Shown here one piece after another: positions 61,956 to 64,000 of a stretch of 64,000 bases of DNA. Source of the stretch: Pandoraea fibrosis. GTDB lineage: Bacteria; Pseudomonadota; Gammaproteobacteria; Burkholderiales; Burkholderiaceae. Location of the stretch: the NCBI RefSeq assembly GCF_000807775.2, contig NZ_CP047385.1, forward strand, positions 3,472,001 to 3,536,000. The letters are read 5' to 3'. The notes below the pieces were generated by a model, which did no database searches, had not been told where the DNA came from, and worked only from the letters and a program-made list of their open reading frames with translations. Made by a program: the position numbers and the translations under genes. How positions within the stretch are numbered: position 1 is the stretch's first letter; every line of letters begins with the position of its first letter.

Positions 61956-63053
61956 TTACGCCGTGCGCAGGAACTTCGCGACCACGGCTTCGTCCGGTTC
62001 CAGTCCGATACCGGGGGCATCGCTGACGCAGAACGTGTGACCATCACGGATCGACGACAGATCAATCAGCCAGGCTGCCGGGTCGACGTACAGATATTCC
62101 ACCTGCATCGTGTCGCGGAAGGCCGTAGCGAGGTGCAGCGTCGCGAGGAAGCCCGGACCGAAGTAGGGGCTGTGCGGGAGCACGCCAAGCTTGGCCTCGC
62201 GAGCGATGCCCATGATCTCGACGAACTCGGTGATGCCGCCGACCTTGCTCACGCTCGGTTGCAGATAGTCCACGGCGCCCGCCGCAGCGGCCTGGCGGAA
62301 TTGCATGGCCGTGCACCAGTTCTCGCCAGCCGCGAGCGGTACACCCGGGCCGCGAAGGCTGGCCAGCGTGGCGAAGTCTTCCGGCGGGAAGATCGGCTCT
62401 TCCAGCCATTCGATGCCGCCCAGCGCATTGAGACGTTGCAGATTGGCACGGGTCGTCTCCGCATCCCAGGCGCAGTTCACGTCGACGGAAATCGACGCGC
62501 GGCCATTGACCGTTGCATGGCAGGCCTCGATCACCGGCATGGCGATCTCGTGCAGCTTGATATTGCGGAAACCTTCGGCGAGCGCGCGCTCGCAGACCGT
62601 CGCTGCCACTTCCGGATGGCCATAGCGCGTCATGCTCGCGTACGTGGTGAGCGTGGCGGGCGCTTCGCCGCCCAGCAGCCGGTACAGCGGCACGCCGGCA
62701 CGTTTGGCTTTCAGATCCCACAACGCCATGTCGACGCCGGAAATCGCGAACATCGTGATGCCATAGCGCCCGAAGATATGCAGCAGCTTTTGCGTCTGCC
62801 GGGTCCAGGCCTCGACCGATTCAACCGTCGCGCCCTCGAGCAGCGGCTTGATGCGCGTCTCGATCACGCTGCGCGTGGCCTCGGGAACGAAGTAACCGAA
62901 GCCTTCGCCCCAGCCGACGTTGCCGTCGGTATCTTCCACCCGGACCAGCACGGTCTCGAACGACCGCCAGGCCGACGGCGTGATGCCGAGCCCGGCGCCG
63001 CCGTCGTCGAACGGAATCTCGACGATGCGTGTCTGCAATGATTTGATTTTCAC
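61956..63053 (-). CDS. enolase-superfamily sugar-acid dehydratase or cycloisomerase (mandelate racemase family)
   Basis: A 365-aa enzyme. Metal ligands are Asp (ISVDVNCAWD), Glu (IEWLEEPIFP) and Glu (PLAAGENWC). The active-site His lies in LPHSPYFGPG. At the usual K-x-K site it reads NIKLHE, so the second lysine is His. It would abstract the proton next to a carboxylate, giving dehydration or lactone cycloisomerisation of a sugar acid. It starts with GTG 63053 and overlaps the uronate-dehydrogenase-like stop (GTGA), so the two are coupled. The upstream frame to 63419 is not real. Confidence 0.87.
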   Translation of the reverse strand: MKIKSLQTRIVEIPFDDGGAGLGITPSAWRSFETVLVRVEDTDGNVGWGEGFGYFVPEATRSVIETRIKPLLEGATVESVEAWTRQTQKLLHIFGRYGITMFAISGVDMALWDLKAKRAGVPLYRLLGGEAPATLTTYASMTRYGHPEVAATVCERALAEGFRNIKLHEIAMPVIEACHATVNGRASISVDVNCAWDAETTRANLQRLNALGGIEWLEEPIFPPEDFATLASLRGPGVPLAAGENWCTAMQFRQAAAAGAVDYLQPSVSKVGGITEFVEIMGIAREAKLGVLPHSPYFGPGFLATLHLATAFRDTMQVEYLYVDPAAWLIDLSSIRDGHTFCVSDAPGIGLEPDEAVVAKFLRTA

Positions 63054-63850
63054 GACGGCACCCCGACCACCAGCGGCTTCGGCACATACGGCCCGCCCAC
63101 ATGATCGGGGCCGCTCGAGGCCGGCATCTGCGCGCGCGGCACAAATTCGGGCGACAGGTTGTCGCTGGCATCGTCCTGCGGCACGTAGCCCAGCTCGACG
63201 GCGCGACGGTTCTCGAAGAACGGGGCGGGACAGCGCGACACGCCGTAGACCACGTCTGCGCCGATATCGGCATGCTCCAGCCCGATGCGAACGAGCTGGG
63301 CCATGTCGCGTCCGCTCACCCAGATATGCTGACGGCGGCCATCGGCCACTTTCAGATCGGCATTGCCGATGCGGATCGACAGGCTCTTGATGCCGTGACG
63401 ATGCGAGTACAACGCACAAGCCGCCTCGCCGAAGACCTTGCTCAGGGCATAGAAGCCATCGGGCGCGACCGGGGCGTCGTCACCCGCAAAGCCGTCGATG
63501 CGATGGTGGCCGACGGTGTGGTGGCTGCTGGCGAAGATGAAACGCGAAATGCCGAATTCCCGGCAGGCGTCGAGCAGATAGAGCTGCGCGCGGTAGTTGG
63601 CGTCGAGCGTGGCTTCGAACGTGATGTCGAGGCTGTAGCTGCACGCCAGATGCAGGATGCCGTCGACGCCTTGCGCGGCGCGACGCACGGTATCGGCTTC
63701 GGTGATGTCACCGACGATCACGCTTTCGTTTTCCGCGAGATCGAGCGGTTCGCGCAGGTCCATCAGGCGCAGATGATAATGCTCGCGCAGCCACGGCCGT
63801 ACACGGGCCGCCACGCCACCGGCAGCGCCGGTCACCAGCAGGGTTTTCAT
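63050..63850 (-). CDS. NAD-dependent oxidoreductase, uronate dehydrogenase-like
   Basis: A 266-aa extended SDR. It has the cofactor motif LLVTGAAGGVAARV, catalytic Ser region FASSHHTVG, the Tyr-Lys pair in YALSKVFGE, and late YGVSRCPAPFFENRRAVELGYVPQDD, which fits uronate dehydrogenases. These oxidise uronates to aldarolactones with NAD, which an enolase-family cycloisomerase can open. AAGGAAAC precedes the ATG. The coupled downstream gene supports that route, though a different sugar dehydrogenase role is possible. Confidence 0.85.
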   Translation of the reverse strand: MKTLLVTGAAGGVAARVRPWLREHYHLRLMDLREPLDLAENESVIVGDITEADTVRRAAQGVDGILHLACSYSLDITFEATLDANYRAQLYLLDACREFGISRFIFASSHHTVGHHRIDGFAGDDAPVAPDGFYALSKVFGEAACALYSHRHGIKSLSIRIGNADLKVADGRRQHIWVSGRDMAQLVRIGLEHADIGADVVYGVSRCPAPFFENRRAVELGYVPQDDASDNLSPEFVPRAQMPASSGPDHVGGPYVPKPLVVGVPS

Positions 63851-63930
63851 GTGAGGTGTTTCCTTTCAGACAACGCTTTCGTTCTGTACACGGCCTCGTG
63901 CTTTGCCGGGGCGTGCAGTCTCCATGCCAT

Positions 63931-63979
63931 GACGGCCGGCCGCGGCCCTACTGTAACGCGAAGGCGATCGCCGGCCGTC
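63931..63979. repeat. 10-bp GC inverted repeat at the window end
   Basis: GACGGCCGGC (63931-63940) and GCCGGCCGTC (63970-63979) are exact reverse complements with a 29-base spacer, upstream of the uronate-dehydrogenase-like gene. It may be a terminator for a gene beyond the window or a regulatory site. Confidence 0.35.
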
Positions 63980-64000
63980 AATCTCCGATTCAGGCCGTCG

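Noticed and set aside
1..64000. CRISPR arrays, tRNA or rRNA genes, prophage or intact insertion sequences
   Set aside because: I saw no regularly spaced direct repeats, no tRNA-like cloverleaf, no rRNA sequence and no transposase or integrase frame in the window.

Overview
The window is GC-rich, densely coded DNA from a Gram-negative bacterium, most likely a betaproteobacterium of the Burkholderiales. The evidence is two Burkholderia-type trimeric porins, an HtrB/LpxL acyltransferase, a FecI/FecR/TonB receptor set, many LysR and IclR regulators and a large load of CoA-linked catabolic genes. Pandoraea is my best guess at genus, but that is inference. No rRNA, tRNA, CRISPR array or intact insertion sequence was seen.

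Layout. 1-8.5 kb: the tail of an ABC exporter, a LysR regulator divergent from pirin and DoxX genes, a membrane diguanylate cyclase, a RidA-like protein, and a MocR regulator divergent from an aminotransferase and a leaderless solute-binding protein. 8.5-31.4 kb: a large catabolic island. The minus strand carries acyl-CoA carboxyltransferase, enoyl-CoA hydratase, an IclR regulator and biotin carboxylase, plus a separate 73-aa biotin carrier. The plus strand carries two paralogous peptide-type binding proteins, a flavoprotein dehydrogenase, an SDR, an acyl-CoA ligase, a DppBCDF-like importer, two acyl-CoA dehydrogenase-fold proteins (one looks like a flavin monooxygenase), a thiolase, two MaoC hydratases and a flavin reductase. 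A second IclR gene closes it. Together these could import a carboxylic acid, make the CoA thioester, oxidise, oxygenate and carboxylate it, and cleave it. The substrate is not identifiable from sequence.

31.6-45 kb: a 6-phosphogluconate dehydrogenase, a two-component system divergent from a TolC/HlyD/RND efflux operon, and a FecI-FecR-TonB receptor iron module with a Fur-box-like site. 45-54 kb: an aromatic meta-cleavage type cluster (permease, porin, extradiol dioxygenase, FAH-family hydrolase, AAHS transporter, FAD hydroxylase) with a divergent LysR regulator. 54-57.4 kb: malate:quinone oxidoreductase with an unusual twin-arginine N-terminus, and a lipid A acyltransferase.

57.4-59 kb: an AT-rich island carrying a phytochelatin-synthase-like cysteine peptidase-fold protein whose catalytic Asp position appears to be Glu. 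It lies next to a truncated, frameshifted LysR pseudogene. 59-64 kb: a porin, an ACS-family MFS transporter, an enolase-superfamily enzyme and a uronate-dehydrogenase-like oxidoreductase, which suggests sugar-acid use.

The two most notable items are the phytochelatin-synthase-like protein and the 23-kb CoA catabolic island with a likely hidden two-component flavin monooxygenase.
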